Made by a program: the position numbers and the translations under genes
Assembly (NCBI RefSeq): GCF_014490445.1
Contig: NZ_JACTUZ010000001.1
Coordinates: 62,001 to 126,000, forward strand
DNA from: Pseudoroseomonas ludipueritiae
Lineage (GTDB): Bacteria; Pseudomonadota; Alphaproteobacteria; Acetobacterales; Acetobacteraceae
Direction: 5' to 3'
Length of the DNA stretch: 64,000 nt
In this document: positions 26,850-35,658 of the stretch, piece by piece
Layout of the letters: each line of letters begins with the position of its first letter
Position numbering within the stretch: position 1 is the stretch's first letter
Notes under the pieces: generated by a model
Told to the model about the DNA's origin: nothing
Database searches by the model: none
What the model saw: the letters and a program-made list of their open reading frames with translations, nothing else

Positions 26850-27365
26850 TCAACCCAGCGCGGCTTCCACAGCCCGCAGCAATTCCGGCGAGCCGGGTTC
26901 CACCCGGCTCGGATAAGTCTGCAGCAGCCGCCCGTCACGCCCGACGAGATACTTGAAGAAGTTCCAGCGCGGCTCGCCGGCCCAGGCGAAGAAAGGATGC
27001 GCTTCTGGCCCCTTCACATGGCTGATGGCAGCCATGGGAAAGTCCACGCCGAATTCCGCGTCGCAGAAGGCCTTCACCGCGGCATTGTCGGCGGCTTCCT
27101 GGTTGAAGTCGTTGGACGGCACGCCCAGCAGCAGGAGCCCTCGCGGCGCATAGGTCTCGTGCAGCTTCTGAAGCGCGGCGAACTGCGGCGCGAAGCCGCA
27201 GAAGCTGGCGGTGTTCACCACCAGCATCGGCTTGCCGCGCCAGGCCCCGAGGTCGATCTCGCCACCCTCGATAGCGGGGAAGCGGAAGTCATAGGGATGT
27301 GACGCTGGCCCGGCCGCCAGCAGCAGCGGTGTCCCCAGCAGCAGGCGTCGGGAGAGGTCAGCCAT
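26850..27365 (-). CDS. Exported glutathione peroxidase family protein
   Basis: 171 residues from ATG 27365, overlapping the stop of the upstream oxidoreductase by 8 bases. It reduces peroxides with thiols. The catalytic Cys lies in VNTASFCGFAPQFAALQ, the Gln/Asn stretch is GVPSNDFNQEA, and the Trp motif is WNFFKYLVGRDG. The N-terminus MADLSRRLLLGTPLLLAAG has adjacent arginines followed by a hydrophobic run, which looks like a Tat-type or Sec signal, so the protein is probably periplasmic. Cys-type, not selenocysteine. Confidence 0.88.
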   Translation of the reverse strand: MADLSRRLLLGTPLLLAAGPASHPYDFRFPAIEGGEIDLGAWRGKPMLVVNTASFCGFAPQFAALQKLHETYAPRGLLLLGVPSNDFNQEAADNAAVKAFCDAEFGVDFPMAAISHVKGPEAHPFFAWAGEPRWNFFKYLVGRDGRLLQTYPSRVEPGSPELLRAVEAALG

Positions 27366-28014
27366 AACGCTCCTCCAGCCATGGATTGCCACGATCATGG
27401 TAGCCGCGCACTTCCCAGAAGCCGGGCTCGTTCCGCCCGGCGAAGCTGATGCGCCGCACCCACTTCGTGCTCTTCCAGAAGTAAAGATGCGGCACCACCA
27501 CCCGCAATGGCCCGCCATGCTGGCGCGTCAGCGGCTGGCCTTCCCAGGAATGCGCCAGCAGGTTCTCCGGCCGGGCGAAATCCTCCAGGGTCAGGTTGGT
27601 GGTATAGCCGTCATGGGCCTCGAAGGTGACGAAGCGGGCGCCGGGCTTCAGCCGCACCAGGTCCAGCAGCGTCGGCACGGGCACGCCCTGCCACCGGTTG
27701 TCGTAGCGGGACCACTGGGTAACGCAGTGGATGTCGTTCAGCCGCTCTTCCTGCGGCAGGTCGTTCAACCAGGCCCAATCCAGCGTCACGGGGTTCTCGA
27801 CCAGCCCGTCCACCCTCAGCCGGAACTTCTCGGCCGGCACCTCGGGCTGGATGCCGAGATCCAGCACGGGGAAATCCTTCACCAGCCTCTGGCCAGGCGG
27901 CAGGCGTTGCTCCGGCGCCGCGGTCTGGCCAGTCAGCAGCCGCCCGGCCCTGGCCCATGCCTGCTTGGTTTCCACCAGCTTCTGCCGGATGCCGCCGGGT
28001 TGATCCTCTGCCAT
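27358..28014 (-). CDS. Sulfite-oxidase-like molybdopterin-dependent oxidoreductase
   Basis: 218 residues. The sulfite-oxidase fold domain spans most of the protein. The presumed Mo-ligand Cys is in DIHCVTQWSRYDN, and AHDGYTTNL and LTRQHGGPLRVVVPHLYFWKS follow as in YedY/MsrP relatives. Unlike MsrP it has no N-terminal Tat signal, so it should be cytoplasmic unless exported with a partner. It overlaps the peroxidase gene downstream, so both are probably one transcript. Substrate is not known. Confidence 0.88.
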   Translation of the reverse strand: MAEDQPGGIRQKLVETKQAWARAGRLLTGQTAAPEQRLPPGQRLVKDFPVLDLGIQPEVPAEKFRLRVDGLVENPVTLDWAWLNDLPQEERLNDIHCVTQWSRYDNRWQGVPVPTLLDLVRLKPGARFVTFEAHDGYTTNLTLEDFARPENLLAHSWEGQPLTRQHGGPLRVVVPHLYFWKSTKWVRRISFAGRNEPGFWEVRGYHDRGNPWLEERYG

Positions 28015-28099
28015 GGTGTCACCCTCGCTCTGGCACAGTAGGTGACATCGCGCAGGCCCGATGCAAGCTTACGGGCGACTTACGGAGGAGACATTTCAC

Positions 28100-29822
28100 A
28101 TGCGGGCACCCGTCCTGGCCCTTCTGACGCTACTGGGCGCCGCCCCGGCGCTGGCCCAGGCCGCGTCCGCCCTGGACGCTCAGCCGCGCGCCGCATCCCG
28201 CGCGAGCCGCCAGATGGTAGCCGCCGCCCATCCCCTGGCCGCCGAGGCCGGGCTGGCGATGCTGCGGCAAGGCGGCACGGCCCTGGATGCCGCCATTGCG
28301 GCGCAGGCGGTGCTGACGCTGGTGGAGCCGCAATCATCCGGCATCGGTGGCGGGGCCTTGCTGATGCACTGGAATGCAACGCATCGCCGGGTTTCCGCTT
28401 GGGACGGACGGGAAACCGCGCCAGCGGCAGCCACGCCGGGGCTCTTCCTGAAGCCCGATGGCACGCCGATGGCCTTCTACGAAGCCGTCCTGTCTGGCCG
28501 CAGCGTTGGCGTGCCGGGTGTGATGCCCGTGCTGGCGGCGGCCCATGCCGTCGAGGGCCGGCTGCCTTGGGCGGATCTCTTGGCCCCCGCCATCAGGCTG
28601 GCGGAGGAAGGCTTCGCCGTCTCCCCCTCGTCTCGCTGCACAGATCGCCACTGATGCCGAGCGCCTGAAGCGCAACCCCGAGGCGGCAGCCTATTTCTTC
28701 GCGCCCGATGGATCGCCGTTGCCGGCGGGCACCATTCTCAAGAACCCGGCCCTGGCGCAGACCCTACGCGCCCTGGCCGAGCGGGGCGCCGCGGCGCTCC
28801 AGACCGGCCCGATCGCCGCCGCCATCGTGGAGGGCGTGCAGAAGCACGGCGATGGCAACAATGGCATGACGGCGGCCGACCTTGCCGCCTATTCACCGAA
28901 GCAGCGCACGCCGGTCTGCGGCCCCTACCGCGTCTTCACCGTCTGCGGCTTTCCGCCGCCCAGTTCGGGCGGCGCCGCGGTGGCGCAGATCCTCGGCGTG
29001 CTGGAACATTTCCCCCTCTCCCACCTCGACCCGCGCGGGGCGGATGCGGCGCATCTGATCGGCGAGGCCGGGCGGCTGGCCTTCGCGGACCGTAACCTCT
29101 ACCTGGCCGATAGTGATTTCGTGCCGGTACCGCTGCGCGGGCTGCTGGAGCCAGGCTATCTGACCCTCCGCGCCCAGTTGGTGGACCCGGACCGCGCCAT
29201 CGCCAGTCCGCGCGCCGGCAATCCGCGCTGGCGCGATGCCAGCCTGGCGCCGCAGCCGGCCCAGCCGGAATATGGCACCAGCCACCTTTCCATCGTGGAT
29301 GCGGCAGGCAATGCGGTGTCGATGACCACCACGGTGGAGGATGCCTTCGGCGCCCGGCTGATGGTCGCCGGCTTCTTCCTGAACAACGAACTGACTGACT
29401 TCTCCTTCCGCCCCGAGGTGAACGGGCGGCCCGTGGCCAACCGGGTCCAGGGCGGCAAGCGCCCGCGATCCTCGATGGCGCCGACGCTGGTGTTCAACCA
29501 GGATGGCACGCTCTTCGCCACGCTGGGCTCGCCGGGCGGGGCACGCATCATCGGCTATGTGGCGCAGGCGCTGACGGGCCTGCTGGACTGGAAGCTGGAC
29601 CCGCAGGCGGCGGTCTCGCTGCCGCATGTCGGCACCACCGGCATCGAACTGGAGCTGGAAGCCAATACTGGAGCCGCCGGGATGGAGGCCGCGCTGAAGC
29701 AGCGCGGCCATGCCGTCACGGTCCGCCCGATGGATTCCGGCTTGCAGGCGGTAGTGGTGACGCCGGCGGGCCTGCTGGGTGGCGCGGACCCGCGGCGGGA
29801 AGGCGTGGCGGTCGGGGACTGA
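28100..29822 (+). pseudogene. ggt: Gamma-glutamyltransferase, interrupted by a frameshift
   Basis: The start at ATG 28100 follows a strong GGAGGAG site and a signal peptide (ALLTLLGAAPALAQA), as expected for a periplasmic enzyme that hydrolyses glutathione. The first frame ends at 28654. The rest of the protein continues in another frame through the maturation Thr motif PEYGTSHLSIVD and GSPGGARIIGY to 29822. Joining the frames by dropping one C from the five-C run at 28623-28627 restores AVSPRLAAQIATDAE without loss of sequence. So a single-base insertion, or a sequencing error in the run, explains it. If real, the enzyme is truncated before its catalytic Thr. Confidence 0.85.
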
Positions 29823-29836
29823 CCGCCCTCGCCCGC

Positions 29837-31525
29837 TTACTTCCTGGCGGCCTGCTGGCGCAGATCGGCGATGGTGGCGCGGTGCGTCACCTGCTCCGGG
29901 TTCACCCGCACCTCGATGACTGCAGGCTTGCCGCTGGCCAGTGCCCGCTGGAAGGCAGGCACCAGTTCTCCGTCGCGCTCCACCAGTTCCCCATGCCCGC
30001 CGAAGCTCTCGATGAACTTGGTGAAGTCCGGGTTGGTCAGCTTGGTGCCTGAAACGCGGCCGGGATAGGCGCGCTCCTGATACATGCGGATGGTGCCGTA
30101 CATGCCGTTGTTGAACACCAGCACGATCGGCGCCACGCCGGCCTGGAAGGCCGTCGCGATCTCCTGCCCTGTCATCAGGAAGCCACCGTCACCCACCAGC
30201 GCGATGGAAACGCGGTCAGGATAGGTGATCTTGGTGCCGATGGCGGCGGGCACGGCATAGCCCATGGCGCCGTTGGTCGGCCCCAGGAACTCCTGCTTCT
30301 CCGCCATGTGCATGAAGCGGTTAGGCCATGTGGCGAAGTTGCCGGCGTCACAGGTGAAGATGGTGTCCTCGGGCAGCACGGATTCCAGCGCCTGCAATTC
30401 GCGCGCGAGGTTCAGCGGGCCTTCATACTCCGGCGCCTGGGCCTGCTGCGCGCGGGCGGCGTGGACTTCCTTGGTCCACCCGGACCAGCGCGCGGCCCCG
30501 GCGGGTGCCGGCAGCTTCGCCAGGGCCTGGGCGAAGGCATTGATCTCGGCGGTGATGCCGAGGGCGGGACGATAGACACGGCCGATCTCGGCCTGGTCCG
30601 GATAGACATGGACGATAGGCGTGGCGCCGGCCATGTCGAAGAGGGTGTAGCCCTGGCTCACCGGCTCCCCGATGCGGGTGCCGAAGGCAAGGATCAGGTC
30701 GGCCTGCTTCGCCTTGGCCACCAACCCGGCATCGGCCCCGACGCCGAGGTCGCCGGCATAGTTCGGCAGGCGGCAGTCGAACAGGCTTTGGCGGCGGAAG
30801 GCCACGGCCACCGGCAGGTCCCGCGCCACGCAGAACTCACGGATGATCCGCCGCGTCTCCCCCGTCCAGCGGGAGCCGCCGAGCACCACCAGCGGACGCT
30901 CCGCCTTCTCCAGCATCGCCAGCATCTTATCCATGGCGGCGGGCGCGGGATGCGCGGGCGCCACATCGGCCGGGCCGATGTCGGGCACGGCCACCCGGCG
31001 CTTCTGCATCTCCTCGCTGATCGCCACCACCACCGGGCCAGGGCGGCCGGAGGTGGCGACGTCGAAGGCATGCGCCATCAGTTCCGGGATGCGGGCCGCG
31101 TCGTCGATCTGCGTCACCCACTTGGCCACCGAGCCGAACATGCGGCGGTAGTCCACCTCCTGGAAGCTCTCGCGGTCGGTTTCCTCGAAGGGAATCTGGC
31201 CCACGATCAGCACCAGCGGCGTGCTGTCCTGCATCGCCACATGCACGCCGATGGCGGCGTGGCAGGCGCCCGGGCCGCGCGTTACCAGCGCCACGCCAGG
31301 GCGGCCGGTCAGTTTGCCATGGGCCTCGGCCATGTTCACCGCACCGGCCTCGAAGCGGCAGGTCACCAGCTCGATCTTGTCGCTATTGGCATAGAGGCCG
31401 TCGAGCACGTCCAGGTAGGACTCGCCGGGCACGCAGAAAGCGTGGGTGACCCCCTGCGCCACCAGTGCATCGGCGAGGATCTGGCCCCCGGTTCGGGTGG
31501 CGGCGTCCGTGCTGATCGAATCCAT
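29837..31525 (-). CDS. Thiamine-pyrophosphate-binding enzyme (acetolactate-synthase-like)
   Basis: 562 residues from ATG 31525 with GGAGGAAAGG upstream. All three TPP-enzyme domains are present. The PYR domain has the catalytic Glu in CRFEAGAVNMAEAHGKLTG, the central domain contains a Rossmann-like segment, and the PP domain has the cofactor motif from GDGGFLMTGQE to VLVFNN. Length and motifs fit the ilvB/mdlC/oxalyl-CoA decarboxylase superfamily. There is no ilvN small subunit next to it, so a branched-chain role is unlikely; the reaction is undetermined. It stands alone. Confidence 0.87.
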   Translation of the reverse strand: MDSISTDAATRTGGQILADALVAQGVTHAFCVPGESYLDVLDGLYANSDKIELVTCRFEAGAVNMAEAHGKLTGRPGVALVTRGPGACHAAIGVHVAMQDSTPLVLIVGQIPFEETDRESFQEVDYRRMFGSVAKWVTQIDDAARIPELMAHAFDVATSGRPGPVVVAISEEMQKRRVAVPDIGPADVAPAHPAPAAMDKMLAMLEKAERPLVVLGGSRWTGETRRIIREFCVARDLPVAVAFRRQSLFDCRLPNYAGDLGVGADAGLVAKAKQADLILAFGTRIGEPVSQGYTLFDMAGATPIVHVYPDQAEIGRVYRPALGITAEINAFAQALAKLPAPAGAARWSGWTKEVHAARAQQAQAPEYEGPLNLARELQALESVLPEDTIFTCDAGNFATWPNRFMHMAEKQEFLGPTNGAMGYAVPAAIGTKITYPDRVSIALVGDGGFLMTGQEIATAFQAGVAPIVLVFNNGMYGTIRMYQERAYPGRVSGTKLTNPDFTKFIESFGGHGELVERDGELVPAFQRALASGKPAVIEVRVNPEQVTHRATIADLRQQAARK

Positions 31526-31710
31526 GGTCCGACCTTTCCTCCAAAAAGTATTCAGGAGGAGAACTAGCCTGCCGCCGGGCAAGCGGCCACCCCGGACAGC
31601 AGGCCATGCCCCGACAGCATCGGAGGCCGCCGCCATCTTCCGCCCCCGCCCATGATGTGGCAACAGCCCTGGGCGCCGGGACGGGCCGGCGCATCGAGCG
31701 GGAGGCGGCG

Positions 31711-31965
31711 ATGCGGGCGATATTCGTCCAGATCAAGTGCGAGATGGGTCATGCCTACCGCGTGGCTCGGGAGATGGCGGATACCATCGAGGAACTCTCG
31801 GAGATGCATTCCACCTCCGGCCAGTATGACCTGCTGGGCAAGTTCTACCTGGCCAATGACCAGGATATCGGCCTCTTCGTCGTCGAGAAGGTGCAGACGG
31901 TGGAGGGCGTGAAGGACACTTACACCATTCAGACCTTCAACGCCTTCACCGCTACACGGGGCTAG
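31711..31965 (+). CDS. Stand-alone Lrp/AsnC ligand-binding domain protein
   Basis: 84 residues from ATG 31711 with a GGGAGG site 5 bases before it. It consists only of the RAM/ACT-like ligand-binding fold of Lrp/AsnC regulators (AIFVQIKCEMGHAYRVAREMADTIEE, then GQYDLLGKFYLANDQDIGLFV), without the helix-turn-helix. Such proteins form oligomers and are thought to bind amino acids or modulate full-length regulators. Divergent from the TPP enzyme (185 bases apart). Function inferred from fold only. Confidence 0.85.
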   Translation: MRAIFVQIKCEMGHAYRVAREMADTIEELSEMHSTSGQYDLLGKFYLANDQDIGLFVVEKVQTVEGVKDTYTIQTFNAFTATRG

Positions 31966-32069
31966 ACTCCACCGCCGCAATCGCCGCGATTCGCCATCGA
32001 AACGCCGTGATTGTGCCGATGAAGCGCCGTACCGGGTTGGCACGTTTCTCCACTCAGGAGGAATGGATC

Positions 32070-32345
32070 ATGTTCACCCGTCGTGTTCTTCCCGCCTTCG
32101 CACTGGCTGGCAGCCTGCTTGTCGCTGGCTGCCAGAACCCGGATGGCTCCACCGACTGGGGCAGCACCCTGGCTCTCGGCGCAGGCGCCGGCCTGGCCAC
32201 GGCACTGATCGCCGGCGCGGCCTCCGATGACGGCCCCCGCTACTACAACCGCGGCCCGAGCTACCACGGGGGCTACTACGGCCGGCCGAATTATGGCCGC
32301 GGCTATTACGGCCGGGGGTATAGGCGCGGATACGGCCGCTGGTGA
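32070..32345 (+). CDS. Small Gly/Tyr/Arg-rich lipoprotein
   Basis: 91 residues from ATG 32070, preceded by CAGGAGGA. Lipobox LVAGC at about residues 17-21 predicts a lipid-anchored protein. A glycine-zipper-like hydrophobic stretch follows (LALGAGAGLATALIAGAA). The tail from about residue 54 is a repeat-like run of Tyr-Gly-Arg units (GYYGRPNYGRGYYGRG). No homologous function is recognised. It converges on the ABC transporter, with stops one base apart. Confidence 0.72.
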   Translation: MFTRRVLPAFALAGSLLVAGCQNPDGSTDWGSTLALGAGAGLATALIAGAASDDGPRYYNRGPSYHGGYYGRPNYGRGYYGRGYRRGYGRW

Positions 32346-32346
32346 G

Positions 32347-34083
32347 TCAGGCGGCGCCCTGGCGGGCGCTGCCGGCCTGCTGCGCCTCATGCAACCGGCG
32401 GTACAGCCCGCCGGCGGCCACCAGATCCTGATGCCGCCCCTGCTCGGCGATGCCGTTGCGGTCGACCACCACGATGCGGTCGGCATCGCGGATGGTCGCC
32501 AGGCGGTGGGCGATGACCAGCGTGGTGCGGCCACGTGACAACTCGGCCAGGGACTGCTGGATGGCGCGCTCCGTCTCGGTGTCCAGCGCGCTGGTGGCTT
32601 CGTCCAGGATCAGGATAGGCGGGTTCTTCAGGAAGATGCGGGCAATCGCCAGTCGCTGCTTCTGCCCGCCCGAGAGCTTGACGCCCCGCTCCCCCACCAC
32701 CGTATCGAGCCCCGCTGGCAGGCCGGCGATCACCGTGTCCAGCCGGGCGCGGCGGGCGGCCTCCAGGATCTCCTCCTCGGTGGCACCGAGGCGGCCATAG
32801 GCGATGTTCTCGCGCATCGTTCCCGCGAAGAGGAACACGTCCTGCTGCACGATGCCGATCTGCCCGCGCAGGGAGGCCAGGGTCATCTTGCGGATATCGA
32901 TGCCATCGATGGTGATGCGGCCCGCATCGGCCTCGTAGAAGCGGGGCAGCAGGGAGCAGATGGTGGTCTTGCCAGCGCCGGAAGGCCCCACGAAGGCCAC
33001 CGTCTCCCCGGCGCGGATCTCCAGCGAGATGTCGCGCAGCACGGGCTTGTCCTGGCCGTAGCCGAAGGACACGCCTTCGTAGCGGATGTCGCCCTTCAGG
33101 CCGGAAACGGCCACGGCGTCTGGCGCATCGGCGATATCGGGCTCGGTGTCCAGCAGCTCGGTGTAGCGGCGGAAGCCGGCGATGCCCTTGGGGTAGGTTT
33201 CCAGCACCGCGTTGATCTTCTCCACCGGGCGGAAGAAGACGCCGACCAGCAGCAGGAAGCCCACGAAGCCACCGGCGCTGAGGTCGCCTTGCAGCACGAA
33301 GTAGCTGCCGGCGATCATCACCACCATCTGCGTCAGCCGCATCCCCAGGTAGGAGATGGACATGCTGGCGGCCATGATCTTGTAGGCCTGGAGCTTGGTG
33401 CTGCGGTACCTGGCATTGTCCTCGGCGAAGAGGCGGCGCTCATGGTCCTCGTTGGCGAAGGCCTGGACCACGCGCATGCCGCCCACATTTTCCTCGATCC
33501 GGGCATTGAAGGCGCCAACGCGGCCGTAGATGGCGCGCCAGGTCGCCGTCATGCGGCTGCCGTAATGGGCGGAAAGCCACCCGGTCAGCGGCACGATGAC
33601 GGTTGTGATGATCGCCAGCGGCGGATGCACCGCGAACATCAGCGCGAAGGCGCCGACAAAGGTCATCACCGCGATGAACAGGTCTTCCGGCCCGTGGTGG
33701 GCAACCTCCCCCACCTCCTCCAGATCCCTGGTCACGCGGGCGACGAGATGGCCAGTCTTCTGGTTGTCGTAGAAGCGGAAGGACAGCTTCTGGAGATGGT
33801 CGAAAGCCTTCCGGCGCATCTCCGTCTCGATATTGATGCCGAGCGCGTGGCCCCAATAGGCCACCACCGCCATCAGCCCGGTGTTCAGCAGATAGACCGC
33901 CAGCAGGCCCGCCGAAGCCAGCAGGATCAGCCCCCAGTCCTGTCCAGGCAGCAGGTGGTCCACGAAACCGCGCACCGCCAGGGGGAAGCCCAGCTCCAGC
34001 AGGCCCGAGAACACCGCGCAGGAGAAGTCCAGCAGGAAGAGGCCCCGGTGCGGCCGGTAGTAGGCGAAGAAACGTTTTAACAT
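32347..34083 (-). CDS. ABC transporter, fused permease and ATPase (MsbA/multidrug exporter type)
   Basis: 578 residues from ATG 34083 (MLKRFFAYYRPHRG). Six transmembrane segments occupy about residues 1-320. The ATP-binding domain has Walker A GPSGAGKTT, signature LSGGQKQR and Walker B ILILDEATSALD. It is a half-size exporter that should act as a homodimer in the inner membrane. Substrate may be lipid or drug; it is unrelated to its neighbours. The frame remains open about 500 codons further upstream over icd, but that is antisense and not conserved. Confidence 0.93.
   Translation of the reverse strand: MLKRFFAYYRPHRGLFLLDFSCAVFSGLLELGFPLAVRGFVDHLLPGQDWGLILLASAGLLAVYLLNTGLMAVVAYWGHALGINIETEMRRKAFDHLQKLSFRFYDNQKTGHLVARVTRDLEEVGEVAHHGPEDLFIAVMTFVGAFALMFAVHPPLAIITTVIVPLTGWLSAHYGSRMTATWRAIYGRVGAFNARIEENVGGMRVVQAFANEDHERRLFAEDNARYRSTKLQAYKIMAASMSISYLGMRLTQMVVMIAGSYFVLQGDLSAGGFVGFLLLVGVFFRPVEKINAVLETYPKGIAGFRRYTELLDTEPDIADAPDAVAVSGLKGDIRYEGVSFGYGQDKPVLRDISLEIRAGETVAFVGPSGAGKTTICSLLPRFYEADAGRITIDGIDIRKMTLASLRGQIGIVQQDVFLFAGTMRENIAYGRLGATEEEILEAARRARLDTVIAGLPAGLDTVVGERGVKLSGGQKQRLAIARIFLKNPPILILDEATSALDTETERAIQQSLAELSRGRTTLVIAHRLATIRDADRIVVVDRNGIAEQGRHQDLVAAGGLYRRLHEAQQAGSARQGAA
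32350..32373. terminator. Hairpin between convergent lipoprotein and ABC transporter genes
   Basis: Ten-base arms GGCGGCGCCC and GGGCGCTGCC flank loop TGGC, with one G-U pair when read rightward. It directly follows the two stop codons, inside the last codons of the ABC gene. No T tract; terminator function is inferred. Confidence 0.45.
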
Positions 34084-34278
34084 GGATCGCGGCACCGGAA
34101 CGAAGAGAGACCGGCTGATTAGAGGCTTTTTGCCGCCGCGGGAACCATCGGCATCGCCCCCCGCCCTTGCCGCGCCCGCCTGCCGGTGCGATGGTCCGCG
34201 CCACCAGCCCGCCGCCCCGAGGCGAGCCGGCAACGGCGGCGGGGGCGGATGAGCAAAACTGTCCAGACGAGGACCAGC

Positions 34279-35490
34279 ATGGCCAAGATCAAGGTAAAGA
34301 CCCCCGTCGTCGAACTCGACGGCGATGAGATGACCCGCATCATCTGGGGGTTCATCAAGGACAAGCTGATCACCCCCTACCTGGACGTGGACCTGAAGTA
34401 CTACGACCTGGGCATCCAGTACCGCGACCAGACCGATGACCAGGTCACGGTCGATGCCGCCAATGCCATCAAGCAGTATGGCGTGGGCGTGAAGTGCGCC
34501 ACCATCACCCCGGACGAGGCCCGGGTGAAGGAATTCGGCCTGAAGAAGATGTGGAAGTCCCCCAACGGGACCATCCGCAACATCCTGGACGGCACGATCT
34601 TCCGTGAGCCGATCATCTGCCAGAACGTGCCCCGCCTGGTGCCGCACTGGACCAAGCCGATCGTCGTCGGCCGCCATGCCTATGGCGATATCTATCGCGC
34701 CGTCGAGATGAAGGTGCCCGGCCCCGGCACCGTCAAGATGACCTACATCGCCGAGAACGGCGAGCCGCAGGAAATCGGCGAGTTCGCCTTCAAGGGCGCC
34801 GGTGCTGCCATGATGCAGCACAACCTGAGCAAGTCGATCGAGGGCTTCGCCCGCGCCTCCTTCAACTATGGCCTGGCGCGCGGCTACTCGGTGTACTTCT
34901 CGCACAAGAACACCATCCTCAAGGCCTATGACGGCACCTTCAAGGACATCTTCCGCGCCATCTACGACGCCGAGTTCAAGGCGGAGTTCGAGAAGCGCGG
35001 CCTGACCTATGAGGACCGCCTGATCGACGACATGGTCGCCTCTGCCCTGAAGTGGGAAGGCGGCTATATCTGGGCCTGCAAGAACTACGATGGCGACGTG
35101 CAGTCCGACATCGTGGCGCAGGGCTTCGGTTCGCTGGGCCTGATGACATCCGTGCTGCTCTCCCCGGACGGCTCCACGGTTGAGTCCGAGGCCGCCCACG
35201 GCACGGTGACCCGCCACTACCGCGAGCACCAGAAGGGCCGCGAGACCTCGACCAACCCGATCGCCTCCATCTTCGCCTGGACGCGCGGCCTGGCCTATCG
35301 CGGCAAGTTCGACGGCACGCAGGACGTGGTGGACTTCGCCAATGCGCTGGAGCAGGTCTGCGTCGAGACGGTCGAGAGCGGCTACATGACCAAGGACCTG
35401 GCCGTGCTGATCGGCAAGGACCAGCCCTGGCTGAACACCCAGAACTTCCTGTCCAAGCTGGACGAGAACCTGCAGAAGAAGATGGGCTGA
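34279..35490 (+). CDS. icd: NADP-dependent isocitrate dehydrogenase
   Basis: 403 residues from ATG 34279, the eukaryotic-like dimeric subfamily used by many alphaproteobacteria. Oxidatively decarboxylates isocitrate to 2-oxoglutarate in the citric acid cycle. Seen: [25 protein letters not shown] at the start, [20 protein letters not shown] (substrate and phosphate region), and [17 protein letters not shown] near the cofactor site. Length is typical. Followed by a strong terminator. Divergent from the ABC exporter. Confidence 0.97.
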   Translation: MAKIKVKTPVVELDGDEMTRIIWGFIKDKLITPYLDVDLKYYDLGIQYRDQTDDQVTVDAANAIKQYGVGVKCATITPDEARVKEFGLKKMWKSPNGTIRNILDGTIFREPIICQNVPRLVPHWTKPIVVGRHAYGDIYRAVEMKVPGPGTVKMTYIAENGEPQEIGEFAFKGAGAAMMQHNLSKSIEGFARASFNYGLARGYSVYFSHKNTILKAYDGTFKDIFRAIYDAEFKAEFEKRGLTYEDRLIDDMVASALKWEGGYIWACKNYDGDVQSDIVAQGFGSLGLMTSVLLSPDGSTVESEAAHGTVTRHYREHQKGRETSTNPIASIFAWTRGLAYRGKFDGTQDVVDFANALEQVCVETVESGYMTKDLAVLIGKDQPWLNTQNFLSKLDENLQKKMG

Positions 35491-35519
35491 GCCCTTCTTC
35501 CCTTCCGGTAGTGGTTCAG

Positions 35520-35547
35520 GCGGGGCGCTTCGGCGCCCCGCTTTTTT
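35520..35547 (+). terminator. Rho-independent terminator of icd
   Basis: Nine-base stem GCGGGGCGC / GCGCCCCGC with UUCG tetraloop, directly followed by six T. Thirty bases past the icd stop. This is the clearest intrinsic terminator in the window. Confidence 0.95.
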
Positions 35548-35658
35548 CATGATGCCACGACCGCCGTGCAAGCGGTTGCGCATCTGGCATTCCGAACCCT
35601 AAACTCGGTGTAACGGCCACGCCGCTGGCGATGGCCGAGCTGAGGGGGATCATCCGGA

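Noticed and set aside
28520-28700. Possibility of two separate genes instead of a frameshifted ggt
   Set aside because: The two frames join seamlessly in one family alignment with a single-base correction, and the second frame has no ribosome binding site.
34084-35583. A frame open for about 500 codons antisense to icd, continuous with the ABC transporter gene
   Set aside because: It mirrors the icd codons and results from G/C third-position bias; the translated part has no recognisable domain, and the ABC protein begins naturally at 34083.
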